From Symbiodinium sp. CCMP2592 (taxonomy: Eukaryota > Sar > Dinophyceae > Suessiales > Symbiodiniaceae): 64,000 nucleotides of DNA. The stretch lies in NCBI GenBank assembly GCA_905221615.1, contig CAJNDT010004968.1, positions 65,001-129,000 on the forward strand, given 5' to 3'. Below, in pieces: positions 53,421-64,000 of this stretch (its first letter is position 1; each line of letters begins with the position of its first letter). Made by a program: the position numbers and the translations under genes. The notes below the pieces were generated by a model. That model was not told the DNA's origin and did not search any database. It saw only the letters and a list, made by a program, of their open reading frames with translations.

Positions 53421-54529
53421 CAGACTTGGCCAGCTGGCCTCGTTGCCTTTCCATTTATCTGTCTTTGTTCGTCTTACATCGTATCTCACGCCTTCTCTCT
53501 CGACTGTAATATTCACTGAATGCTTTCTAGATGAATGTTGATGTTGACACAAATCCCGACGACTTTCTGGGCTTACCAGGATGTTAATCAGCATAAGAAG
53601 GGTCAATTAATTAGTGCATCCTGGAAAGAAAAAGGTACAGCCCGGGTACAGTTTATTGGTGAGATCGCCTGTCGTAACAACAGTGCTGATTCCGAAACCT
53701 AGTGGCTTGGCTTGGCTTATCTCATCTCCCCGTAGATGTGGATTTGAAAGAAGGAGCCTAGCAAGTTCAGGTAGCAAAAACCATGCTTCATGGAGTGTCA
53801 GTGCTGCAGTTTACAGTAGATGCTGCCTGTGCAGGCTCGCAACCGAGCCTCGAAGCACGGGTGTTTTTTGTTTCTCTCCTCAATTGTTACGGGCTTTTTC
53901 TTCACTCTGCTATTTCCCTTCTCTGTCTATAAGAACCAGAAACAAAACACGGGCCGACATCAACCAGCAAGTATATCAGAGTAGAATCGCACTTCATACT
54001 TACCCATTTGTCTTGTGACTCGCTCCGGCCCTGAGGGTGGCCGAGCTGCAAAGAAAGTAAACAACAAATTTTCGCCATCTGCCTCCCAATTTGGATCAAG
54101 CAGCTGCGACCCATCGCCAATTCGAATTGCGCTGCCCGGCTGCCGCTGTGCAGTAGCTTGAACAGCCTGATCGTCCGCTGATAATCAGATCACCACACTG
54201 CCTTGCTTGTCCGACCTTTTCTGCATAGTCTGTCAAGCAAAGTGGTCACAAAGCACAGCCTGCAGTGCTCTTTGCCGTGCCAGCTGGTCGATGGGGACGC
54301 TGCCGCTTCCAGGTCGCACTGGCCTGCACTTACGATTGCATATTGCCATTGAAGAGACTGGGCGCCAATGAAAAGACTTCTAACAGTCCCTGTGGGTTCT
54401 CGATGCTGGCAGAAACTACTCTGCAGTAAATTACCATTACCTTACCGGGAGACACCGCGCAGCCGACTATGCTTGTGATGGTTGCGATGGTTTTCAGAAT
54501 TTCACAAGGAAGAAAGATCACATGGTAAA

Positions 54530-54630
54530 TTAGATGACTTCGTGAGCTCGCAGCCAGAAGCCTGTTGCATCCAGAAGCGAAAACTGAAGCGCGCTTTGGC
54601 GGAAGGAGCCAAGCAAGTTCGAGTCATGCC
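54530..54630 (-). CDS. Short terminal exon, unknown protein
   Basis: From CTGCAG|GGC at 54630 to TAA at 54530 the minus strand reads HDSNLLGSFRQSALQFSLLD and ATGFWLRAHEVI. A related reading (NLLGSFFQIHIY) is seen near 53750, so the exon may have a diverged duplicate. Unknown family. Confidence 0.35.
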
Positions 54631-54924
54631 CTGCAGACTCTGTTGAGCCTCTGTTCTGCTGCCTGTGCCTGTTTTGCCGGCGTCGCTCGCCCGCCCTGAT
54701 GGCACAGGTTGCAAAGTGGGAGGAGCCTGTAAGATTGGGAGTACGTTTTGCCGCGGCCTCCACGGAGCGACCACGGGCTTTGCGCTGGCTCAGGGCCTGG
54801 CTTGGCACTTGGAACCCAAGTGCCAAAGAGCACAGGGGCCAAACTCTTGGACCGCCGCCCTGCCTGCCACACCGCATCCTAGGCTCAGATTGCGGGCTGT
54901 GCTAAGCAAATCGAGACTCAAGCA

Positions 54925-55340
54925 TCAGAAAGCATCAAGCAATTTTGGAAAGGCCAGGCGAATGCAGCCACGGTCTCCAAGTCCTGTCGCTGTAGCTCCG
55001 TGTAGGCTGGAACCTTGAGCATCTCCTGGAGGAGCAATTCTCAAACAGTAGCCGGTGGCACGCTCTGTGGGCAGGAAGGCGTCCTGTGCCAGCAAGAGCC
55101 GCTCCTTGGAGGACTCGTACCTTCGCAGCTGCCTCACAGGCGTTGCGCTTCACTGCAATCCCGCCGCAGAGATGTTGTGTGGCTTTTCGAAACTTCAGAG
55201 GCACCGCAAGCATCTAACAGTCTAACATCTCTTGCACTCCAATCCCGGGCTTGCCTCTGGAAGCCGTCGTTGGGGCAAACCGCCGGGCGCCGTTGAGAAA
55301 GGAACTGCAGCGTCTGCTCGAAAGGAATGTTCCTTGCCAT
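54925..55340 (-). CDS. Unknown protein, start and second exon
   Basis: ATG 55340 opens MARNIPFEQTLQFLSQRRPA and VCPNDGFQRQARDW. A second exon (about 55135-55020) reads RQLRRYESSKERLLLAQDAF and LPTERATGYCLRIAPPGDAQ, followed by a GT. The join was not resolved. Helical and basic; no family recognised. Confidence 0.4.
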
Positions 55341-55560
55341 AGGCCATAGGCGAGCAACCCCCTACGGCCCTACGAGCAGGCTGTGCCTGAACCAGCAAAG
55401 TATTGAATGCCTAAAGTCAGTAACTAAGTAACTAGGACACATTGCATCAAAGGCACAGGTGGGCCATGAGATATGCGCAGATCGATGTGGAGCTTCTGGA
55501 TATTCCTGGAAGCAGTGCGAGCCACGGACGTGATCCCAGAAGTGAGACCGGACGTGGTTG

Positions 55561-56016
55561 CTAGCAGAAGATGCAGCAGGCGCCTGCAGCGCAATGGACA
55601 TAAACACAGTGCCCATTGTGCCGGGCTGATGAAATGAAGCGGACGATTCCTGACTGAAGGATCCAGGGAGAAGCCGTCACTTGAGAAAAAACTTGTCCAT
55701 CAATGACCAGCATGCCTGTGCTCAGACAATGGTGCCAAGACACTTGGAAAGTGAACACCTGACCATGCATTTGTCTGCTCATTTGTCTCAGATCGCTAGC
55801 CACTATTCCGATATTGCTTGATTTATTGTTATCACGGGCTGTACTTCGAACTCGACATGAATGGCGCAACACAGTCAATGTCAAGCCGCTGAAAGACACA
55901 GGCACTGCCTTCAGGCCTTGCCATCTAGCACTAGCAGCTACAGGAGCTTTCCAGCGATCTCGCAAGCAGTTCGGCAAGCCACTGAGATCAGCAGTTGGCA
56001 CATCCGGCAAGTTCAC
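55561..56016 (-). CDS. Uninterrupted unknown frame
   Basis: 151 codons without a stop, entered from upstream (no ATG at its beginning, GTG at 56016). Wording includes ADLSGLPNCLRDRWKAPVAA and SWHHCLSTGMLVIDGQVFSQ. It could be one long exon. No domain; the other strand is also partly open. Confidence 0.3.
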   Translation of the reverse strand: MNLPDVPTADLSGLPNCLRDRWKAPVAASARWQGLKAVPVSFSGLTLTVLRHSCRVRSTARDNNKSSNIGIVASDLRQMSRQMHGQVFTFQVSWHHCLSTGMLVIDGQVFSQVTASPWILQSGIVRFISSARHNGHCVYVHCAAGACCIFC

Positions 56017-56826
56017 GTGTTCGCCTCAATTTTTTCTCATGTCTGCTCTGCCCAGTATTGAGTACTGTCATTCTCGAAACGTCGCGCTCTTGCCTATTCT
56101 GACGCATGTAAAGGGAAGCTTGGGAATGGAAGCTTCTGCGCGTTGTGCGGCTTTCTGCACCGTCAACACGAGCTCTCGGACCACCCGATAACCGAATCCC
56201 GTCCAAGATTGTGCTCCGTCTTCTGCCGAGCTACGCGCTGCCAGCCGGATTCGCTGCGAGGGAGTCGCAGGACCCAAAGACAGCACACCTCCCATCCCAG
56301 AGTCTCAACTGTCCAGAGGCAACTGCGTGCAAATGTCCATGCGCGGATGTCGAGAGGCCTAGCTAGATTCTGTATACTTTCATTCAACATGCAATCATCT
56401 TTCACCGATTCATGCTTCGCGGCATGGACCTGAACCATGCAGACAGAAGAGCAAAAGGGCAGAGACTTTAACAGGCCAGGCAAAGGCCCGGGAACCTTCT
56501 GCCTGGGGGCCTAGCGTAGCAGAAAGCCCATTTCTCAACAGTGCATACAATCGTGCGGACGGGCAGCAAGTTATGTTGTTCCTTAGTGCATTTCAGAGAA
56601 GAAGCTCAAGTTGCGACGTTGTCGTTGATCTACTCCTCTTGAAACAGAACATGTTTTCGGATACTAGTCGGACGGCCAAGACTCTTTCGAAAAAAGTCCA
56701 AGTCGTCCAAAACATCTTGACCTCTACAAACACGCGTCTCTGTTGTCTCCAGTGCATCAGCTTCCTCAACAGCCTAAACACTTCACCAGCTGTGAACCTT
56801 GCTGGAAAAGCCGATCATGTGCTTAC

Positions 56827-56890
56827 ATTCGTTAAAGCCCAGGCCTCCTAGCCACAAGTTCGGTAGAATCAAGGATGGCGCGCCACCCAT
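56827..56890 (-). CDS. Possible dual-specificity phosphatase first exon
   Basis: ATG 56890 gives MGGAPSLILPNLWLGGLGFN, ending at an AAT|GTAAGC donor (56827). The 'ilP.LwLGg' wording is how dual-specificity phosphatase domains begin. The catalytic HCxxGxxR exon was not found downstream, so this is tentative. Confidence 0.3.
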
Positions 56891-57139
56891 GGCTGCAGCA
56901 GCTTGGCTTGAGCTCCCAGCTGCAGTGTCTCCAGGTGAGTGAAACTCTACAACTCTAGAGACTCTAGCGGGCCAATTTTTGCAAACTCTGCTGCCTTGGC
57001 TTGGCTCCCTGTTCTGGTGAACCTGCCGAGACTGAGGCTTTGGCTGGCATCTCGTAGGGGAATGACCCGCCATTCTGCGATGGTCCTCTGAGAACGCGGC
57101 GGCAAGACGGCTGACCAACCCGGCCGTTGCAGCGGCCCT

Positions 57140-57672
57140 CAAGCTAAGCCAGCCGCTCTCGACCTCGTTGCTTCCTTGCTGCTTGACTCCTGCAAGTTAA
57201 CCGAACCTGGTAGTGAGACGCACACACACAGCACGAACACGCCCAGACAGAGAACTTGCCAAAGCTCTCGTCCGATGTGTCCTGTCGGTAAACCAGGTCT
57301 ACCAGCAGCGCCTCCTCTGTCTGAGCCTCGTCTTCCCAGCTTGGAATTTCTTACCTTGTGTCCAGCTCTCGCCTCCCCCATGTGGCTCTCCAGAACTGCA
57401 ATCTCGCCGAGCGCCTGCACTCTCAGCACATTAACGCTCCAGCTGAGTTCTTGAGCCTTCATTGCCTCCATTTGCCGTTTCTCCGACGCTCCCAATGCAT
57501 CCATCGCTGCAGCCTGCAAGGCAAGTCCCAGGTTCCGTGACCGGTGAATGAGGATTTCAAGCGTCTCCACACCCACCCCTTACAGCCGTAGAGCTTCAAG
57601 CCAGATAGGGTCTTCGAAGCCATGCGAGCAAGCCTCTTGCTCGCACTCGAGTTCAATGAACGCATGCAGCTC
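57140..57672 (-). CDS. Helical unknown protein with an in-frame TAA between two blocks
   Basis: The exon beginning at 57672 (CGAG|GAG) reads EELHAFIELECEQEACSHGF and EDPIWLEALRL, then TAA. In the same frame it resumes VETLEILIHRSRNLGLALQA, GASEKRQMEAMKAQELSWSV and QALGEIAVLESHMGEARAG. The gap GTAAGGGGTGGGTGTGGAG looks like a very short GT-AG intron but would shift the frame. A GC-AG alternative of 30 bases would keep it. The protein is helical and coiled-coil-like; function unknown. Confidence 0.4.
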
Positions 57673-57947
57673 CTCGGCACCAAAGCTTCACTCACACTTG
57701 CTTGAGTCCCTGTCCCTTGGTCCCTTGCTGTCCCAACATGCCAATTTCCAAGCTTTACGCCTTCGACTGTTGACCCATTCCTGCATGCCGGAAGCTTCAT
57801 CTCGAAGCAATTCGACTCGCACACTCGCTCAGGGCAGGCATGGATTCACAGCGACTGCAATTTGCAGTTTTAACGGATCCAACCTCGCACTCGAGTGGTC
57901 AGCTGGCCAAGATGTGTCTTTGCCTGCGGATCAGCAAACGCACTGGG

Positions 57948-58104
57948 CTTAGAGTCCAGAAGAACGTGAAACCGAATGATGCGCAACGAAATTGTCGCAG
58001 TCTGTGACAGCACGCGCTTGCCCAGACTGCTTGCCATTGTACGATGCAGCTTGGAACGCCAAATTCTTTTCTGCATGACCTGGCCTTCAGCCTTTGCCTT
58101 GAGC
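57948..58104 (-). CDS. Basic helical exon, unknown protein
   Basis: After a CCAG|GC acceptor at 58104 the minus strand reads LKAKAEGQVMQKRIWRSKLH and RTMASSLGKRVLSQTATISL, then IRFHVLLDS. It probably belongs to the same gene as the blocks at 57140-57672, about 280 bases downstream. Identity unknown. Confidence 0.35.
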
Positions 58105-58842
58105 CTGGCGTCCAGGTCTAGGTCCTCTCTTTAATGTTTGTAAACTATTGCCTGCCACGGCTGCATGCCTGCGGCACCATCTGTAAGAAATCTGCGCGGC
58201 CACGAACGCAAGACCATGGAAAAAAGCAGGCTTGGTTTTGTAAGACGATTGCCATGTCCCCTTTGCATCAGTGCTTGGGTCGTGTGTCGGGCCTTACCAG
58301 GTTCCCACAGCGACTCTACGTACTCTACAGTGTCCTACAGCTGGCCATGCACAGCTGTTGCTCCGCAACCTGGTCTACACACCTCTCTGTCAGGCCGCAC
58401 GAGCGGTCCAGGTTAGGGGGCGAGAGACACAGGTAAAGGTTGCCTCCGGGAAGGCCCCAGGCTGCTCCGCAGCTTCAGATGAAATCAATTTCAAAACTTG
58501 CACTCAAAAGCTGTTTGCTTCAATCTCTTATCTTACTTTACAGGGAATGAAGCAAAAGAATTGGGAAGGACTCCCTCACGCTCGCCCTGGACTGAATGGC
58601 AGGTGGATCGGCATCCTTCCAGAACCGCCGCCTTGAGCGAATCGCACTGAGAGTTCACCTGCAGGTTTCGACTGCACTGCCACTCAGCGCCCGCAACCGT
58701 CTTGCAACATCCTCGTGCCCGCCAGCAAGAGCTGCCATTTCCTTGCACCAGAAGACATGCACACGAGCGTGGGGCGTGGAGGGCAAATGAACGACGACCG
58801 GACCCCGTCCACCCCCCGACGCAACAAGGGAGCAAACCCATG

Positions 58843-61490
58843 CTAGCATTGGCAGGCATCGGGAGTCTCGCCATCATCGTCTGCTAGGCTGGTGTCTGCA
58901 CCAGAACTTAGCAGCAGGTCGACTGCTGCCAGATGCCCAAAACTTGCTGCCAGGTTCAGCGCAGTCCATCCAGACCTCGAAAGACCCCGAGGGATTCCAG
59001 GCGGTTCTCACTTAAGGCCTTGAGGCTTTGTGCGCTTCATGCAGACAGCTGGGCCAGCATCGTGTGAGAAATCTCTGAGAGGCGTGCTGCCCGACATCGT
59101 TTACCTCGGCGTCAGACAGATCAGACAAACAAGTTGGGCCTGTGTTGTTCAGCAACGTCAACAAATGGCTTTGTTAATGCTTTGCGATTGTTCAGGGCCT
59201 GACGCCTGCCATCTGCATCCTCGCGTGCAAGTTCAATTGCTGGAACATCTGTTGCAGCTGAGCGGCAGCAGCGCGGTGGGCGAGCAAGGAGAAAAGGATG
59301 TCGTCATATCCCGATTGCGCAGCGAGAAGGAGGGAGTTGTTCTGGTCTCCGTCTCGCACATTCCTGACGAGAAGTCCCACGAAAGACCCGAGCTGCACTA
59401 ATTATTAGTTGAGTCGGGCATGTGTAAAAAAGGCGGGTTGGTCACTGCCGGAAAGTGGCGCTGCGGCCTGATGCTCCAATAAGCTTCGGGCAATCGCAGT
59501 GTGCCCGAAAGTCGCAGCCAGCATAAGGGGGGTTCGTCCGTTGAGAGCCTGCGCGTTCAGGTCCGCCCTTCGGGCCAGAAGGTCTTGCACAACATCAGCT
59601 GCCCCATATTGGCAGGCGACGGCAAGGGCAGTGAAACCATTGGCCGATGCAGCATCCACATCCGCGCGACAAGCTAGCAGCGCCAAGGTTACCGGTCGAT
59701 GGTTCCTGCATATTTTGGAAGGGACCGGCTGGCAAGGAGACAAGAAACCACCCGCAACCGGTGTACATGTGTTTGCAGTGCGACCAAGGTCACCGGTGAG
59801 CAGCTACCCGTAATGCTTGGCCACCGATCGACTCGTCTCCATCGGAGCTTCTGGCATCAAGCTCCAGGCCAAGCTGAACGAGCAGCTCGACAACATCTGC
59901 AGAACCGTCTTCGGATGCCCGCAAGAGCGCATCCGCCAGTGCTCGCTGGTCCTGAGTGCAAAAGGCACACATCGTGACTACGATAGCAACCCTTACTAGT
60001 GGAGGAGGCTGCAAGGGCTGTGCCCTAAGTGAAGCCTAAAGTAAACATGAGGTTTACTGAAAAGCTTTAGAGACTTGAGAGACCAAGTCAGATACTCTGA
60101 GCCTCAATGGGCCGAGTGTCCTCACCGTGCGCAAACATCAGTTCGTGCAGTACAGCTGAATGGCATTTCTGCGCAGCTGCAATGAAGGCAGTGGTGGAGT
60201 CATCGGCCTGACATGTCAAAGAGGCAACGACGGCCTGCAGGTCTCAATGCGTGAGCCACAAAGCTCCTCCTTGATCGTCACTGAACTTAGGAGTTGTGAT
60301 TCGTTTTGCGACGTGACTTCCGGTGTCGAGGGCTCAACGCGTCAAAGCTTGAAGCACCTATCAACCAGTGCAGTCCGGGACGCATGCAAGAAAGCTGAGT
60401 AAACATCGTAAAAAGTCCACTGTAAAATGCGGTGATGCCCTCAACTGAACGACATACATTGTAGGGACATTGGCAGCCACCCTTACGCCCCGCGTTTGCT
60501 CTCGCAGCACCGGCCTGAATGCCTGGGCCTAGGCCTAGACTAGCGAACCCAGCGGAACCCCAAACAATCTCAGAAAGAAAAATCAGCCAGCCACAGCGAC
60601 ACTAAGCAACGGCGGACCAAGGCGAAGCCTGAAGATGGACATCAGCTCTGCGGAGCAGAAGGCACTGCACAACGGCCACGTGCCCCATGTCCGCGGCCAG
60701 AATCAATGCAGTGCACTTCGTGTCATTCTGCTTGTCGGGGTCGGCTCGCTCATCCAGAAGGGCTTCTACCGCTGTGGTTCGGCCTCAGCGCTGCTGAGGC
60801 GGCGAACGCGCACAGTCCCCATATGTCCCCATCACACACAACTCAAGACATCTCAAGACCGCGAAGTCACGCCGGATGAGCATGCCAGCAACGTCGAATG
60901 CAAGTACTGGGTTCCGAGGCATGCCGTGGTCGGTGGACATTACATCCTTCTAGCAGACAGTGACGGTCCCGCGTGTCTGGCTTTTTTGGTTGGAAGAGCA
61001 GGTATACAGGGCCATGTGAGACCCGTGACTGCCGACAAGCATATGGACAGGTATTCGCATGCTTCTGTGTAGGATCCACACGTCGGTCTAGGAGGGAAAC
61101 ACTGAGACGCCTACCTGCCAACGCAGCCGTCATCAAGGGTGTGAGATCATCCTGCAACCGGAAAAAGCAAACCATGAAAGGATCACAGCTGTGCAGTTTG
61201 CAGACCCCAGCCGCTTCACCAAACTTGCCAAAGCACTGTGCGTTCGTGCCAACGGTCTCCAAATGCCAAGCTGGAAAGCCAGCAAAGTGGACTGCAAAAT
61301 TAGATGACAAGGTTACCGGGTTGTTCAAAAGCAGTTGGCAGGCTTAGATCGAAGGCTCTTCAGACTCCCTGTCGCACTCCTCTCCGATGGCGTTGACATT
61401 CGCACCCATCCGGATAAGCAGGCGGCCTTGCACGCTGATCGCATTGGCCCTCATGCTAAGCCACGCGCGGAGGCGCTGTCCTTCAATGAT
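58843..61490 (-). CDS. Ankyrin-repeat protein gene with many short exons
   Basis: Minus-strand exons in order: about 61490-61340 with RLLIRMGANVNAIGEECDRE; 61115-61151 (37 bases) with DDLTPLMTAALAG; 60629-60783 with TTAVEALLDERADPDKQNDT and KCTALILAADMGHVAVVQCL; 60126-60207 with DDSTTAFIAAAQKCHSAVLH; from 59951 with ALADALLRASEDGSADVVEL; from 59705 with NGFTALAVACQYGAADVVQD and NGRTPLMLAATFGHTAIARS; from 59363 with NNSLLLAAQSGYDDILFSLL; and the last, 58843-58975 (44 codons with TAG), with SGWTALNLAASFGHLAAVDL. The 60629 end (GC donor) and 60207 start join in phase. At least eight repeats are present; some linking exons are missing. Ankyrin repeats bind other proteins, and no catalytic domain is seen. 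A frame at 61730-62059 (ATG 62059, MSDQITSLHADKSRQAV) may be the N-terminus. Confidence 0.75.
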
Positions 61491-61499
61491 TCAACTCTC

Positions 61500-64000
61500 A
61501 GGACCAAGCAGAGCTGGACCTCTCCTGCTTGAGCTGCACGGCAAAGCTCCCAAGTGCCGTCCTCAGCAGCAAGCCACAGCTGCAACCACAGATGCGAATG
61601 ATGAAGGAGCGGACTGCATACGTAACTGCTGCGATGGCAAAACGATATGCCCGAAGCACAGAAGCATCCCTAGCTGCCGACCTTGCCAGCCAAGGTTCAG
61701 TACCCGCAGCACATCTACGGCAAGCCTGGTCACATAGGGTCATGCGAGCCACTGAGCCGTTTGAGAGGTGACTGGTAGCCTCGACCTCCCTGCAAATGGC
61801 AGATGCCAAAGTTCGTAATCGAAGCCTGCTTCCTGCGGAACAGCGTGACTGCGATGCACAATGCACCAAGCTTGTGCCGTGCAAGGGCTCCTATCTGCAG
61901 GAAGCCAAAACACAGTGGCAAAGGAGCCAAGTGTGCTTCCTTAGCGAAACAATCGAGATCGATGTGCTCGAGTGATATCTGTTCAGCCTGTGGCCGCATG
62001 GAACTCGTGACAGCTTGTCTGCTCTTATCTGCGTGCAAGGATGTAATCTGATCACTCATGGGCGATCGATACCTGAAAGGTGTCTAGACCTGAAGACATT
62101 TCACAGCATCTGGAAGTGGGAAGCACTCAAAGTTTGTGCAGTCGATATCTGGTGTCAGCATGTTTGGCAACAAACAAGCAGATGTATGCAAACAGCAATT
62201 TTCAAGGACAGAAGAAAGCACAATCAAGAATCCGCAAGGAAACAAACAGATTGCGAGCCGACCTTACAAATTCAGCCTGCATCAAGTCTCCATCCTCAGA
62301 GAGAGCCAGTTGCAGCTCTCTTCACCGCCAAGCCGTGAGCGGACGACACCTCTCCGTAGGCCAGAAGAATGAAACTAGGCGGCTAGCGGCTAGTGATCGC
62401 CAAACTTCTGAAAGAGATGTCTGCCAGGTGCAAAGGCACCTCAAGGCCTTCTTTGAAGCAGAAACTGGAGGTTTAACCCCGCTACCGCTACTGGCACACG
62501 AAAGCTCCCATCCTGCACAGGAATCAGCTGCCAGCTTGGCTGCTCCGCGCCAGGAACCAGAGAGAGCCCAGGCGGAGCCGGCTGCAAGTCAAGTGATTTT
62601 ACGCTCTCAAAAGTTCGCCGGAGCTACCCTGTTCGATCTGGCTGGCTGCGGACGGAGCAAGGAAGCTACACACGCAACGGCAACTTCGACGAAGCATGAA
62701 GTGGCATGCTTTCACAAGGGCCCGGAGAATCACGCAGAACCCAGCCTGATCCAGGGCTGCTGATGCCTGAGATGCGAACCGGTCAAAAGCGAACATAATG
62801 CCCCAGTACCTGCACCTGTGCATTCAAGCAAGGGCCGCCGCCGTCACTCTACGTTGATCTGCTGCTTTGGCTGCCTCCTCCCAGCCACGGCGTTGCTACA
62901 GTACTGTCCCCAAGCCGTTGCCAATCAACGCCACACGCACGGCCAACAACAGGCTCTTGTGCTTGTGAATGAATGAGGCTGTCGAACCATGTTGACCGAT
63001 TTCCGGATGATTGCACGGGGTTGCATGGCGTTCGCTTCCGAGCAATCCGTGCATGGCCGCTGATCTATGAGCCGTGGCCGACGAGAGCCTACCTTTTACA
63101 CCTGGACTACGCATATGCCAGGAACCGAGCGACAAGAGCCTACCTGAGGAAGAGACCACCCTTTTCGAATTGACTTGTGGAGACGTCAATGTTTCCTGGC
63201 AGGAACACTTTGCCTATGCAAAATCCGTTTCAAGGCCTGCGATGTTGATGTCATGCTGTCCCTGCTCCACTTCAGAGCGGAGCTCCCTTTTTGTCATACG
63301 TTTCCTTGACAGCGGTCATGATATTATGCGAACCTTGCACCATTGGGACTGTGAGGCAAAGGCTTGGAACGAAGGTTGGAAAAACCAGAGACAGGGCTTG
63401 CCCTGCACACGAATTTCCCTGACATACACGGAGCACGCGGCAAAAGCAAAGCATACAAACTTGACTTGTTACTTGAAAAGTGTGACATGTGAACAAGATC
63501 TGGGTTCGGACTGGATCTCGAGGCGAGCTGCAAGATCAAAGAGCTGCTGTCACCAAATTCTTTTCTCAAGACGCGCCTCGGCTGCGGCCTCTATCAAGTG
63601 TGCTATGGATATCACACGGGTACATTATCATTGTGAACTTCTTCACACGATGCTTGGGCATCGTGCGCTTGTTCCTGTACACGGTGAGCGCAGCATGGAC
63701 TACAAGATGTGGTAGCACAGCTGCGGAGCAAGTCAGAAAGTGTTGCACGTGACACCCGGGCGACCCTCAAGACTGCAAGAACAACTCCGAGTATGGGTGC
63801 CCTAGCATCATAAAAACCGTGTGCCTGGTGCAGTTCCAGGACGGCAAGCCGCTAAGGCGTCACGAGCACACACGAACAAACAGTTTCCGGGGAAGCAGCC
63901 GGCACTTCTGAAATATGACCTGCTCCAACTCTAGAGACGACATGCGGAGTTGAGGTGCCCTAGTGTGCCTTTATCTGCTCCCTGATCCATCCACTCATGA
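61500..64000. other. No firm gene
   Basis: A minus-strand frame at 61730-62059 may be the start of the ankyrin gene. Plus-strand frames at 62080-62763 and 63074-63715 are long but begin without ATG and have no domain. Nothing else is supported. Confidence 0.4.

Noticed and set aside
62080..62763. 227-codon plus-strand frame
   Set aside because: It starts at GTG, has no domain and opposes the direction of the block. It was kept only as a remark.

Overview
The window looks like nuclear DNA of a dinoflagellate, most likely a Symbiodiniaceae-type alga. This is inferred from four things. (1) Almost every gene I can support lies on the minus strand, as in dinoflagellate unidirectional gene blocks. 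(2) Coding sequence is cut into short exons whose acceptors are nearly always AG followed by G, with GT and occasional GC donors. (3) Microsatellites and degenerate CCCTAAA-type telomere words are frequent. (4) A tyrosine-recombinase (YR) retrotransposon is present whose proteins have the style of dinoflagellate elements. No bacterial operons, CRISPR arrays, tRNA or rRNA genes were recognised.

Layout: 1-8.8 kb is mostly gene-poor, with simple repeats and two EF-hand exons (4.1 and 4.7 kb). 8.8-9.5 kb holds a probable exostosin/GT47-like gene. 10.3-11.3 kb is an intronless multi-pass membrane protein. 12.5-14.8 kb is an ionotropic-glutamate-receptor-like channel for which one intron can be placed to the base. 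16.54-24.18 kb is a near-complete PAT/DIRS-type YR retrotransposon read on the minus strand. Its split direct repeats are arranged A1-ORFs-B1-A2-B2. In order it encodes a small membrane protein, a coiled-coil protein, a Gag-like protein, a reverse transcriptase (RT), the rest of RT plus RNase H, and a methyltransferase-like/YR fusion protein. 24.3-24.7 kb is a 194-bp tandem repeat beside the insertion. 24.9-26.9 kb holds three small genes. 29.2-31.2 kb is a GT92-like glycosyltransferase. 33.4-35.5 kb is microsatellite-rich. 38.7-38.9 kb has telomere-like words. 39.8-44.5 kb holds coiled-coil and ankyrin-like exons. 45-58 kb has many single unidentified exons. 58.8-61.5 kb is an ankyrin-repeat gene with very short exons. 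The last 2.5 kb shows nothing firm.

The host genes do not form a recognisable pathway; they look like independent genes transcribed in the same direction. The retrotransposon genes do work together: Gag-like packaging, RT/RNase H copying, and YR-mediated insertion of a circular DNA. Most host exon limits are approximate because introns could be checked only by reading frame and splice-site fit.
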